Assembly (NCBI RefSeq): GCF_014199615.1
Contig: NZ_JACHOB010000002.1
Span: forward strand, 62,001 to 126,000
Direction: 5' to 3'
From: Parvularcula dongshanensis
GTDB lineage: Bacteria > Pseudomonadota > Alphaproteobacteria > Caulobacterales > Parvularculaceae
Length of the DNA stretch: 64,000 nt
The translations under genes were made by a program, and so were the position numbers. Within the stretch, counting starts at the first letter, position 1. Each line of letters starts with the position of its first letter. Positions 41,231 through 50,030 of this stretch are shown one piece after another. Under the pieces are notes generated by a model. That model was not told the origin of the DNA and did no database searches. It saw only the letters and a list, made by a program, of their open reading frames with translations.

Positions 41231-43296
41231 CAGAGCACCCAGGCTTCCGCGCCGTCCGCCCCCAGGCGGCGGCGGCGCAGGAAGCCGGCTTCGTCCCGCC
41301 GGACCTCCGTGCGGGCTTCTTCCGGCGTCACGCCCGGCAGCGCGATCTCGTCGCCGTAGGTGATCACGCCACCCGTGAACTGCGCCTCATTCTGGGAAGA
41401 GTTCATGACCACGTAGATCGGTACGTCCGCCTCGATCCAACCGCCGGGAAAGTCCGACGGCATGCTCTGACCGTCGAGCCGCGCGGAGCAGGGGCAAAGC
41501 TGATCGTCCGGAGTGGTGACGGCGTTCTGCCGCGTCAGAGGAAGGGTCGCGAAGAGCGATCCGTCGCTACGGTAGATCGCCGCCGTGCCCTCATGCGGAC
41601 TGGCGAGCGCGAAGCAGGAATCCTTTCCCGTCCCTTGGGCCTTGGTCGCGAGCGGCACGGGCACGCGCTGCGCTAGCGCGCCGACCGGATAGTGCGGCGT
41701 CGCCTCTCCTCCCTCGCCATCCGCGCCGGAGTAGGAACTGATCGGCCCGCTCGCGCGCAGGATAACGAAGTCTTCGGGCGAGTAGTCGTTCGAGTTCGCC
41801 CCGGTCTCGGCCGCGAGGTCCACTGGACTGCCCGGCGACACGGTGAAGCTGCCGCGCCTGCCGTCCTGCAGATACCAAGAGACGACGGTGTCGGCGTACA
41901 GCGCGGAGACGTAGCCTTGCCGGGCGTGCCCGATGATCTGGGTCGAAAGCGGCGGCACCAGCCGCAGGTCGGACACCACGTCCCCGCCGCCAAGGCCCGA
42001 TGCCACGCCGACGAAGATCGGCTGGTCGGCGATGACTTGGAACTCCGCATCGGCATCGGTTTGCAGCTCAGCGAAGCCGAACGCGCCGAGCGCTGCGCTG
42101 TCGACCTCGGCCGTACCGGCGCCGTTCAGGAGGCGGACGGTCGCGGGTACAGCGCCCGCGCTGACGAAGACGCGTCCCGCCCCGCCCGCGCTGCGGCGAA
42201 AGGCGTAGAAGAAGAACTGGCGCCCCGCGAACCCTTCGAGGCCGAGCGGCATGGGCGAGCGGTCCGAGCCGCTTGCCGTGTCGCTCGCCCCGCCGACCCC
42301 GCCCGTCGAGACGATCACCGCGCCCGCGCTCAGGCCCGTGAGCACCGCGACCTCGCCGAGCGACATGAAGAGGCGCTGCCTCACATTGCGGCCGACATAG
42401 GCGGCGCCGTCGTCGTAGACCTCGACCACGTTGCGCTCGGCGGCGCTCGCGACCTGCACGATGCCGGTCGTCGTGTAGAGGACGATCTGCGTCGTACGCG
42501 CCAGGTTCCCGCCCAGGACGCCGCCGCCCGCGACGAGGTCGGCGCGCAGAAGGTCCGTGAAGGCCTTGGCGGTCAACGCGGCCTCGCCGGCCGTCACGCC
42601 GCCGCCCGATCCGAAGTCGGTGTTCGGGAAGCTGACCGCACCCGTCGCTCGGTCGATGCGAAGCGCCGTAGACCAGGCGTTCCCGTCCGCGCTCACCTTG
42701 AAGGAGAAGTCGTCCTCGCCGGCGAGGCCCATCTCCGCCCTGCCCGACCAGTCCGACTGGAAGACGACCGAGGCCGTGCCGCCCGCCGCCGCCTTGTTCA
42801 GCGTGTGCCGCACGTCGCCGGAGCCCTGTCCGCTCGCGTCGTCGTGGCTGTGAAGGATGGCGTCCGACTTCACGGTCAGGCGGTTCGTATCGTCCGCGGC
42901 GGCATTCACGCCGAAGCGGGCCGCCGCCTCCTGCGGAGCCGCCGCACCGCCGCCCGTCATGCCGCGCCACGAACCGCCGTCCCAGACCCGGTGCGTGCCC
43001 TCGTCCTCGACATAGGCGGTCATGCCAGGCGTCGGCGCAAAGACCGCCCACGCGCCGTCCTGATAGACGACGACCGCGTCGGCCGCGAAGGCGTCCCAGG
43101 CCGGACCGCCCGCTTCTTCCGTCAGGATGTAGCCGTCGCCCGGCAGGGGCGACGTCGGCTCCGACGCGACGCTCGCGGACCGGACGCTCATCTGCACCAA
43201 GGCGTCGAGCGCGCGGAACGTCTCGTTGACGGTGACGTGCTTCTGCGCCTGCGCGGCGATGACGTAGGGCAGGCCGTGACGGTCGGTGGTTTCCAT
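41227..43296 (-). CDS. DUF2793 phage/GTA-like protein
   Basis: I set the start at ATG 43296 after GAGGAA. The first about 110 residues are DUF2793 (LPYVIAAQAQKHVTVNETFRALDALVQ; GDGYILTEEA), a domain of phage and gene-transfer-agent structural proteins. The remaining 580 residues have a middle part like a phage tail fibre (LRIDRATGAVSFPNTDFG) and a Gly/Ala-rich adhesin-like C-terminal. No other phage or GTA gene is beside it, so it may be a receptor-binding spike encoded away from its particle genes. Function inferred only. Confidence 0.75.
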   Translation of the reverse strand: METTDRHGLPYVIAAQAQKHVTVNETFRALDALVQMSVRSASVASEPTSPLPGDGYILTEEAGGPAWDAFAADAVVVYQDGAWAVFAPTPGMTAYVEDEGTHRVWDGGSWRGMTGGGAAAPQEAAARFGVNAAADDTNRLTVKSDAILHSHDDASGQGSGDVRHTLNKAAAGGTASVVFQSDWSGRAEMGLAGEDDFSFKVSADGNAWSTALRIDRATGAVSFPNTDFGSGGGVTAGEAALTAKAFTDLLRADLVAGGGVLGGNLARTTQIVLYTTTGIVQVASAAERNVVEVYDDGAAYVGRNVRQRLFMSLGEVAVLTGLSAGAVIVSTGGVGGASDTASGSDRSPMPLGLEGFAGRQFFFYAFRRSAGGAGRVFVSAGAVPATVRLLNGAGTAEVDSAALGAFGFAELQTDADAEFQVIADQPIFVGVASGLGGGDVVSDLRLVPPLSTQIIGHARQGYVSALYADTVVSWYLQDGRRGSFTVSPGSPVDLAAETGANSNDYSPEDFVILRASGPISSYSGADGEGGEATPHYPVGALAQRVPVPLATKAQGTGKDSCFALASPHEGTAAIYRSDGSLFATLPLTRQNAVTTPDDQLCPCSARLDGQSMPSDFPGGWIEADVPIYVVMNSSQNEAQFTGGVITYGDEIALPGVTPEEARTEVRRDEAGFLRRRRLGADGAEAWVLC

Positions 43297-43370
43297 GGAG
43301 CTTCCTCGCGAGGTTTGCGAAGGAGCATGAGGGCCGAATGGACGGCGGGGATAAGTCCGGGGGGCCGTCC

Positions 43371-43952
43371 TTAGCCAGACGGTCTCAATGCTGTGTAGTA
43401 GTGGTTGCCGCCCCGGTCCGTGTCCTCGCCGGTCGGGATCAGCCCGGCACGGACGAGCAGGTCGCGATACCTTTCCGCGCCGAGCGAGACCGAGCGGCGT
43501 CCCGTCAGGACATCGTTCCACGAACAGGCCTGCGAGGGCGCGGAGAAGATGAGGCGGCCGCCGGGCCGGAGCGCGGTGGCGGCCCGGGCGATCACGTCGC
43601 GCTGGACGTCGGTCGGCAAGAGGAAGATCAAGCCTACCGCCAGGATGCCGCCGAACGTCCGGCCGAAGAACGCGCTCGCCTCGACGGGCTCGCAAGCGGC
43701 CGCGGCGTCCGGAAAGCGTTCACGGAACGCGGCGACCATGGCCGGAGACGCATCGACCGCGTGAAGATCGAACCCTTCGGCGATGAGCGCCGCGGCCAGC
43801 GGTTCGCCCGACCCTGCGCCGAGGTCGAGGACCGCGCAGCCCGGCGGCAGGGAGGCTGCCCAGCGCCGCACGACGCCCAGCCCGACCGGCGTGCGGGCCG
43901 CCAGGAAGCCCGCTGCGACCGCGTCCCAACCGTTCGATCTGTCCCGGGTCAC
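43371..43952 (-). CDS. Class I SAM-dependent methyltransferase
   Basis: GTG 43952 after GGAGGGG gives 193 residues. The SAM-binding Gly-rich segment VLDLGAGSGEPLA and acidic LHAVDASPAMV mark a class I methyltransferase; the substrate is unknown. LRPGGRLIFSAPSQ is the typical strand-5 region. The long open frame extending to 45365 is a shadow of exonuclease genes on the other strand. Confidence 0.83.
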   Translation of the reverse strand: MTRDRSNGWDAVAAGFLAARTPVGLGVVRRWAASLPPGCAVLDLGAGSGEPLAAALIAEGFDLHAVDASPAMVAAFRERFPDAAAACEPVEASAFFGRTFGGILAVGLIFLLPTDVQRDVIARAATALRPGGRLIFSAPSQACSWNDVLTGRRSVSLGAERYRDLLVRAGLIPTGEDTDRGGNHYYTALRPSG

Positions 43953-44079
43953 CCATCCCCTCCGCCTTGCACACCGAAGCCCAGCGAGCTTACCCCCGCC
44001 CCTCGCTCCCGTGCCACCTTCCGGCCCTCGACGAGCGGCCGGGGTGGGGCGGCGGTCCGGTACCCGGCAGCGCGGGTCG

Positions 44080-44108
44080 TTGGCCGCCCGGGCCTTCGTT
44101 CCTACATC
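44080..44108 (+). promoter_or_regulatory. Candidate sigma-70 promoter of exonuclease-ligase genes
   Basis: TTGGCC (44080-44085), 17 bases, then TACATC (44103-44108). The predicted transcription start falls on the A of the ATG at 44115, suggesting a leaderless mRNA; no ribosome site is seen. Confidence 0.45.
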
Positions 44109-44112
44109 GTTC
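44098..44112 (+). promoter_or_regulatory. LexA (SOS) box at the exonuclease-ligase start
   Basis: GTTC at 44098-44101, 7 bases, GTTC at 44109-44112 exactly match the alphaproteobacterial LexA site GTTC-N7-GTTC. It spans the candidate -10 and ends 2 bases before the ATG. Confidence 0.65.
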
Positions 44113-44114
44113 CC

Positions 44115-45131
44115 ATGAAGCCAGAGGCTCTGCTGCACCCCACCCCCGCGGGCCTCTACTGCCCCCCCGGCGACTTCTACATCGACCCCGTCCGCCCCGT
44201 GGACCGGGCCGTCGTCACGCATGGCCATGCCGACCACGCCCGCTCGGGCCACGGCGCGGTGCTCGCGACGCCCGAGACGCTGGAGATCATGGCGACCCGC
44301 TACGGCGAGGACTTCACCGAACGCCGCCAATCGGCCGAGATCGGCGAGGTCGTGAACCTCAACGGCGTCGCCCTCTGGCTCGTGCCCGCCGGTCACGTCC
44401 TCGGCTCGGCCCAGGCCGTGGTCGAACACAAGGGCACCCGCATGGTCGTCACGGGCGACTACAAACGCAGGCGCGACCCCACCTGCGCTGGCTTCGAGCC
44501 CGTGCCCTGCGACGTCCTCATCTCGGAGGCGACCTTCGGCCTGCCGGTCTTCCGCCATCCGGACACGGCCGGCGAGGTCGCGAAGCTCCTCCACTCCTTG
44601 GAGCAGTTTCCCGAGCGCGCCCACCTCGTCGGCGCCTACGCGCTCGGCAAGGCGCAAAGGATAATCCGCCATCTGCGCGAGCAGGGCTACGACGAGACGA
44701 TCTACATCCACGGCGCGATGCAGCGCCTCTGCGACCTCTACGAGCGTCTGGGCGTGCCCTTGGGTCCCCTCGCGCCCGCCACGGTCAAGGACGGCCGCGG
44801 CGCGAAGCAGGACTTCGAAGGCAAGGTCGTCGTCTGCCCGCCCTCCGCCATGGGCTCGACCTGGGCCCGGCGCTTCCCCGACCCCGTCATCGCCTTCGCC
44901 TCCGGGTGGATGCGGGTCCGTCAGCGCGCCAAGCAGAAGGGCGTCGAGCTGCCCCTTATCGTCTCGGACCACGCCGATTGGGACGAGCTGACAGACACGG
45001 TTCGCGAGGTCGACCCGCACCAGCTCTGGGTCACCCATGGGCGCGAGGACGCGCTCGTCCGCTGGGCCGAGGTCGAGGGCCGGGTCGCCCGGCCGCTGCA
45101 CCTCATCGGCTACGAGGACGAGAATGACTGA
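44115..45131 (+). CDS. Ligase-associated MBL-fold DNA exonuclease
   Basis: A metallo-beta-lactamase exonuclease of 338 residues. THGHADHARSG is the HxHxDH metal motif, PAGHVLGSAQ and VTGDYK follow, and ISEATFGLPVF is typical of this RNase Z/SNM1-like family. VSDHADWDEL and LWVTHG complete the active site. The next gene is a DNA ligase 12 bp on. In other bacteria these two travel with an Lhr-type helicase and a phosphoesterase, which are missing here. The 5' end fits a leaderless SOS transcript. Confidence 0.92.
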   Translation: MKPEALLHPTPAGLYCPPGDFYIDPVRPVDRAVVTHGHADHARSGHGAVLATPETLEIMATRYGEDFTERRQSAEIGEVVNLNGVALWLVPAGHVLGSAQAVVEHKGTRMVVTGDYKRRRDPTCAGFEPVPCDVLISEATFGLPVFRHPDTAGEVAKLLHSLEQFPERAHLVGAYALGKAQRIIRHLREQGYDETIYIHGAMQRLCDLYERLGVPLGPLAPATVKDGRGAKQDFEGKVVVCPPSAMGSTWARRFPDPVIAFASGWMRVRQRAKQKGVELPLIVSDHADWDELTDTVREVDPHQLWVTHGREDALVRWAEVEGRVARPLHLIGYEDEND

Positions 45132-45143
45132 GGGGGCGGGCGC

Positions 45144-46772
45144 ATGATCCGCTTCGCTGGCCTCCTCGACCGGCTGATCTTCACGCCGGGGCGCAACGCG
45201 AAGGTGCGCATCCTGACGGACTACTTCCGCGAGGCGCCGGACCCCGAGCGCGGCTGGGCCGTGGCGGCGATCACGCGCGACCTCGACATCAAGACGATCA
45301 AGGCCGGCCAGATCAAGCAGCTCGTCTACACCCGCGTCGACGGCGCGCTCTTCGACATGAGCCACGACTATGTCGGCGACCTCGCAGAGGCCGCGGCGCT
45401 GATCTGGCCCGAGAAGCCGGGGCAGAACTACGTCCCCACCCTCACCGACGCGGTCGAGACGCTGAACGGCGTCACCCGCACGGAGGCCTTGGAGGTCGTC
45501 GAGCGCTGGTTCGACGCCCTCGACGCGTCCGGCCGCTGGGCGCTGATCAAGCTCGCCACGGGGGGCTTACGGATCGGCGTCGCCGCGCGCCTCGTGAAGG
45601 TCGCCCTCGCCGAGTACGGCGGCAAGCCCGTCCAGGAGATCGAGGAGCTCTGGCACGGCCTCAAGCCGCCCTACCTTTCCCTCTTCTCTTGGCTCGAAGG
45701 CGGCGAGAAGCCCGCTTCCGCCGCGGCCGCCCCCTTCCGCCCCGTCATGCTGTCCCACCCGATCGAAGAGGCGGACAAGCCCAAGATCGACCTCGCCGAG
45801 ATGTCGGCGGAGTGGAAGTGGGACGGCATCCGCGTCCAGGCGGTGCGAGAGGGCGATGAGCGTCGCGTCTACTCCCGCACCGGCGACGACATCGGCGGCG
45901 CCTTCCCCGACATCCTCGCCGCCATGCCCTTCGACGCGGCGATCGACGGCGAGCTTCTGGTCTTCGACCCGCACGTCCGCGACCGCTTCGCCGTGCGGCC
46001 CTTCAACGACCTGCAACAAAGGCTCAACCGCAAGACCGTCAGCCAAAAGATGATGAAGAGCCACCCCGCCTTCATCCGCGCCTACGACCTTTTGTGGCTC
46101 GAAGGCGAAGACCTCCGCCCCCTCCCCTTCGAGGAGCGCCGCGCGCGTCTCGAAGGTCTACTGCTGAGGGAACACCGGGCGAGCCCCGACGGGGACGAGC
46201 GCTTCGACCTGTCCGAGGTCGTGGACCTCCCCGATTGGGACGCGCTCGCCACGGCCCGCGCCAACCCGCCGCTCGACGCGATCGAAGGCGTGATGCTCAA
46301 GCGGCGCTCGTCGGTCTACGTCCCCGGCCGCCCCAAGGGCGAGTGGTGGAAGTGGAAGCGAGAGCCCTTCCTCGTCGACGCGGTGATGATGTACGCGCAG
46401 CGCGGCCACGGAAAGCGCAGCTCCTACTACTCCGACTACACCTTCGGCGTCTGGAAGGATGCGGAGAACGGCCGCGAGCTCGTCCCCGTCGGCAAGGCCT
46501 ATCACGGCTTCACCGACGAGGAGCTTCGCAAGATCGACAAGTACGTCCGCGACAACACCATCGCCCGCTACGGCCCCGTCCGCTCCGTCCGCGCCGACGA
46601 GGACAAGGGCCTCGTCCTCGAGATCGCCTTCGAGGGCCTCGGCCGCTCCACCCGCCACAAGTCCGGCGTTGCCATGCGCTTTCCGCGCGTCAGCCGCCTG
46701 CGCTGGGACAAGCCGAGCCGCGAGGCCGACACGATCGAGACGCTCGAAGCGATGCTGCCCGAGGAGGCGTAG
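45144..46772 (+). CDS. ATP-dependent DNA ligase
   Basis: A 542-residue ligase. The nucleotidyl lysine is Lys225 in EWKWDGIRVQ (KxDG with the W insert), flanked by IDGELLVFD and VMLKRRSSVYVPGRPKGEWWKWK for motifs III-V. An N-terminal DNA-binding domain (1-190) and a C-terminal OB-fold are present. It seals nicks using ATP, in addition to the NAD ligase expected elsewhere. Paired with the exonuclease in what is probably an SOS-controlled operon. Confidence 0.94.
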   Translation: MIRFAGLLDRLIFTPGRNAKVRILTDYFREAPDPERGWAVAAITRDLDIKTIKAGQIKQLVYTRVDGALFDMSHDYVGDLAEAAALIWPEKPGQNYVPTLTDAVETLNGVTRTEALEVVERWFDALDASGRWALIKLATGGLRIGVAARLVKVALAEYGGKPVQEIEELWHGLKPPYLSLFSWLEGGEKPASAAAAPFRPVMLSHPIEEADKPKIDLAEMSAEWKWDGIRVQAVREGDERRVYSRTGDDIGGAFPDILAAMPFDAAIDGELLVFDPHVRDRFAVRPFNDLQQRLNRKTVSQKMMKSHPAFIRAYDLLWLEGEDLRPLPFEERRARLEGLLLREHRASPDGDERFDLSEVVDLPDWDALATARANPPLDAIEGVMLKRRSSVYVPGRPKGEWWKWKREPFLVDAVMMYAQRGHGKRSSYYSDYTFGVWKDAENGRELVPVGKAYHGFTDEELRKIDKYVRDNTIARYGPVRSVRADEDKGLVLEIAFEGLGRSTRHKSGVAMRFPRVSRLRWDKPSREADTIETLEAMLPEEA

Positions 46773-46783
46773 GCGCCGCCGCT

Positions 46784-48379
46784 CTAGGTCAAGGCACGAT
46801 AGGTAAAGTCCGTATACTCAACTTCCCCTTCGCCGGCCGAGAAGATCGCGGGGCGAAGGCTGCGGAAGTCGCCGAACACGTTCTGATGGTAGCCCGAGAC
46901 CTCGTACCGCCAGGGATGGCGCGTCCAGGTCTTCCCGTCCGCGCTGTAGGACATGGTGACGATGTGCCGGTCGTTCTCGAGCTTCAGGCGAAGCGTGTCG
47001 CTTCGAACCGGGATGCGCAGCCAGCTGTGCTCCTGACTGTAGTTGTAGGTGTAGATCTGGCTGCCGTCGAAGCCGAAGCCGACGAAGCCGCGGCCGCTGT
47101 AGAACAAGACGATCCCGCCAATGGCCCCGCCGCGCGGTGCTATCGTCACGGACGCTTCGTAGGCTTGGTCCCCGGCGATGCAGGCGACGGGCGAGCAATC
47201 CTGCGGTCCCGTGCCCTCCGCCCTTAGGACGAGCGCCGCGTCCTCGTAGCGCGCGCGGGTCGCTTCGTTGGGCCCCGGCTCGCAGACGCTCCACTGAAGG
47301 CCGAATCGGTCGGTGGTGAAGTCGTCCGACAAGGCCTGGCCCCGCCCCGGCTCGGACGCGGGCAGCGGCTTGCGGATCGGCTGAGCGAGGTCGCCACCCA
47401 GGGCACGGAACCAACCGTCTTCCGTCCACTCTACGGGATCGAGGAGGGTCTGGCGCCCCAGCGTCATGAAGCCGTTCTCGTAGCCGTGGTAGACCATCCA
47501 CCAGTCGCCGTCCGGGCCCTCGACGAGCGTGGCGTGCCCGCGCGAGAGCCAGCGCTCGTCCGGGTCCGTCGTCCGAACGATCGGGTTGTGCGGGCACTGC
47601 TCCCAGGGACCGTGGATCGAGCGAGATCGAGAGGCGACGACCATGTGCCCCGTCGGCGGTCCGGACGTGCCCCCGATCGCGGCGACGAGGTAGAAGTAGC
47701 CGCCCCTGCGCGTGATCTTCGGCCCCTCGCCCGAATACATCTCCACGATCCAGTCGTCCGGGTACTGCCACAGCTCGTAAGCCTGCTCGATCTCGCCGTC
47801 CGTCGCGAGGCCGTCGTCGGTGAGCCGGACCCGCCCGCCGCCATTGACGAACAGGTAGCGCTTGCCGTCCTCGCCGACCGCGTGGCCGGGATCGATCCGG
47901 TCGGGTATCCCAAGGTCGATCGGCTCGCTCCACGGCCCTTCGATCCGGTCGGCATGGATGACCATGATCGTCTGCCCGGCGTCGCCCACGACCGGGATGT
48001 AGATGAAGTACCGGCCATCGTGCTTGACGAGGTCGAGCGCCCAGACCGAGCCGACGGCCGTCTTGAGCGCGGTCGCGACCGGCGACCAGTTGACGAGGTC
48101 CCGGGACTGCCAGATCACGATGCCCGGCACCGTGTCGAAGGACGAGAACGTCATGTAGTAGGCGTCGCCGTCCTTGAGGACGGTCGGGTCGGCATGGTCG
48201 CCCGATAGGATCGGGTTCAGAAAGCGCCCGTCGCCGAGGTCGGGAACGCGCTGCCCCTCTACGCCGCGGCGCCACGCCGCCGGCTCGCCGCCCCCGCAAG
48301 GGGCCGCCTTCGCGCCTGACAGCGCGGTCGCGCCCGCCCCGAGCGTCAGCGACTTCATCAGATCTCTTCTAGTGCCCAT
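46784..48379 (-). CDS. Glycoside hydrolase family 43 protein, exported
   Basis: A twin-arginine-like signal (TRRDLMKSLTLGAGATALSG) leads to a GH43 five-bladed propeller: catalytic base Asp64 (GDHADPTVLKD), Asp163 (RIDPGHAV) and acid Glu218 (MYSGEGPKI). About 360-531 form a lectin-like DUF1349-type domain. GH43 enzymes cut arabinan or xylan side chains; substrate unknown. 531 residues. No polysaccharide utilisation cluster surrounds it, so it may work alone. It ends 12 bp from the ligase. Confidence 0.86.
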   Translation of the reverse strand: MGTRRDLMKSLTLGAGATALSGAKAAPCGGGEPAAWRRGVEGQRVPDLGDGRFLNPILSGDHADPTVLKDGDAYYMTFSSFDTVPGIVIWQSRDLVNWSPVATALKTAVGSVWALDLVKHDGRYFIYIPVVGDAGQTIMVIHADRIEGPWSEPIDLGIPDRIDPGHAVGEDGKRYLFVNGGGRVRLTDDGLATDGEIEQAYELWQYPDDWIVEMYSGEGPKITRRGGYFYLVAAIGGTSGPPTGHMVVASRSRSIHGPWEQCPHNPIVRTTDPDERWLSRGHATLVEGPDGDWWMVYHGYENGFMTLGRQTLLDPVEWTEDGWFRALGGDLAQPIRKPLPASEPGRGQALSDDFTTDRFGLQWSVCEPGPNEATRARYEDAALVLRAEGTGPQDCSPVACIAGDQAYEASVTIAPRGGAIGGIVLFYSGRGFVGFGFDGSQIYTYNYSQEHSWLRIPVRSDTLRLKLENDRHIVTMSYSADGKTWTRHPWRYEVSGYHQNVFGDFRSLRPAIFSAGEGEVEYTDFTYRALT

Positions 48380-48568
48380 CGGCTGCCCTCCGATCGGCCA
48401 ACCGGCAACGCCGCGACCGTTGCGGGATCAGAGCATGGACGTACCCTGTGGCCAACCGGCGCGGACCGATCGCGGGCGACGAACGGGAAGAACGGCTCGT
48501 CTCCGAAGGTTGGACCGGGCGGCGGACGGTCTTAGGACCGCGCTGACGGACCAGACGAGCGAGCGCCC

Positions 48569-48910
48569 ATGATCACCCTCTATGGCATCAAGACCTGCGA
48601 GACCTGCCGCAAAGCGACCCGCGCCCTCGAAGAGGCGGGCCGCGAGGTCACCGTCGTCGACCTCCGCAAGGACCCGCCGACGACCGCCTTCCTCGAAGCC
48701 CTGATCGCCGCCGCGCCCGACAAGGCGTTGAACCGCTCCTCCGCGACCTGGCGCAAGCTGCCGGACGAGGAGAAGGCGCGGGCGGAGACGGACCTCGCCG
48801 GACTGCTCCGGGACAACCCGACGCTGATCAAGCGGCCGGTGATCATGGATGAGGATGGGGGGTTATATGTAGGGTGGAACGCGGAGACGAAATTTGCACT
48901 GGGGCCGTAG
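48569..48910 (+). CDS. ArsC/Spx-type thioredoxin-fold protein
   Basis: A 113-residue ArsC-family protein: MITLYGIKTCETCRKATRALEEAG with a CxxC (Cys11-Cys14 region), then LNRSSATWRKL and NPTLIKRPVIMDEDG near the end. Spx/YffB-like proteins share this pattern; a true arsenate reductase cannot be claimed because no ars genes are near. Its stop is close to the convergent AT-richer hypothetical gene. Confidence 0.85.
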   Translation: MITLYGIKTCETCRKATRALEEAGREVTVVDLRKDPPTTAFLEALIAAAPDKALNRSSATWRKLPDEEKARAETDLAGLLRDNPTLIKRPVIMDEDGGLYVGWNAETKFALGP

Positions 48911-48928
48911 ACAAGCAGCACAACCAGA

Positions 48929-49972
48929 TCAGGTCGCCGCCCGATAGATGCGGTTGAAGTCCAAGAATGCGGTTTCGCTTAGTGCTTCGACAATAGCGGC
49001 CTTCGCGGTTTGGAAGTCGACCACATAAGACAAGACCTCCATCGTCCCGGAACCGATCGAACTGCCGTCCACATGACCTAAACCAAGCCATCCGGTAAGT
49101 TCATCGAGAAGGTCTTCGAGCGCATGCCGTCGCTCCAGGTCCGTTTCTGCCTTCGTCTCTGCGACTGGATATTCCACGACCAGCTTCGCATGCTCGCTTA
49201 GCGGTATCGCTCGGAAGCCAGCTTCGTAGGCTACCTTTTTCAAACGATCATACGTCTTACGAGCATTGCTTTTATCGGTATGCGTATGACTTCTTGCTTC
49301 ACCACGACTCCCGCACGTGCCCCAATGCTCGACAATAGTTAAGTCATCGGAGAACCAACCTTCTCGATAGAAGATCACCTCGCTACGCCTATTGTAGAGC
49401 TTGAACAGGGTCTCCTTTCTTACACCGTCACCGCGATCATGCATCCATATCTCTTCGGGCCGAACCGGCATCATGCTAGGATGCGGTTTGAAACTGAGCA
49501 TCGGAGTGACGTCAGTTGCCGCCGTCGATCTCACGTACACTGGACCCACTTCCGCGATGACTTCGGGAACTTCTACGGACAATTCTTGTGACGCGCGCTC
49601 CACAATACCGAGAAGGATTTGGCGCTCGTCAGCCGTCACCCTCGTCCTTGCTATCTTCAATACGCACGCTTCTACCGTTGCCGCGTAGGCACGCACTCGG
49701 GTCGCCCAATTCGAAGACGCGAACTGGAGGTAATCAACCGGAGCATCGACGAAGCAGGTGGCACTCGCCTTGTGGAAGCTTTGACCCACTTTCGCAGGAA
49801 TGTTCGTGAAAGGGTGTTGGCAGGAAGGCGAGGTACTCAAGCACGACATGTTCTCAAGAGGCTCGTGCTCGGCGGCCAAGCGCGCGACGATGACACCGAA
49901 TGTCTGCTCGATTTGCCGAAGTGCCCGATCGACGTCTGCAGACGTGCACCCCGAGTGAACTTCTACTTTCAC
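48929..49972 (-). CDS. AT-richer hypothetical protein with a WGR-like segment
   Basis: A 347-residue protein with noticeably lower GC and different codon use from its neighbours, indicating recent acquisition. A segment at about 195-260 (VIFYREGWFSDDLTIVEHWGTCGSRGEA) resembles WGR domains, where WGRIG-x-x-G is usual. The C-terminal part (LLDELTGWLGLGHVDGSSIGSGTMEVLSYVVDF) looks like a compact domain often attached to contact-dependent toxins or immunity proteins, but I cannot name it. It lies between an arsC-like gene and uvrB. The start is uncertain. Confidence 0.55.
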   Translation of the reverse strand: MKVEVHSGCTSADVDRALRQIEQTFGVIVARLAAEHEPLENMSCLSTSPSCQHPFTNIPAKVGQSFHKASATCFVDAPVDYLQFASSNWATRVRAYAATVEACVLKIARTRVTADERQILLGIVERASQELSVEVPEVIAEVGPVYVRSTAATDVTPMLSFKPHPSMMPVRPEEIWMHDRGDGVRKETLFKLYNRRSEVIFYREGWFSDDLTIVEHWGTCGSRGEARSHTHTDKSNARKTYDRLKKVAYEAGFRAIPLSEHAKLVVEYPVAETKAETDLERRHALEDLLDELTGWLGLGHVDGSSIGSGTMEVLSYVVDFQTAKAAIVEALSETAFLDFNRIYRAAT

Positions 49973-50030
49973 TTCCGCCCACCCAAACGTCGAGTTCGCA
50001 AATTATGATGGAATCCGGCTCTGTTACAGC

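Noticed and set aside
41692-43374. 560-codon plus-strand frame opposite the DUF2793 gene
   Set aside because: Arg-rich shadow without motifs; DUF2793 on the other strand has a ribosome site and a family match.
48397-48460. Direct repeat GGCCAACCGGC, two copies about 50 bases apart
   Set aside because: Short and single; no mobile element or array around it.
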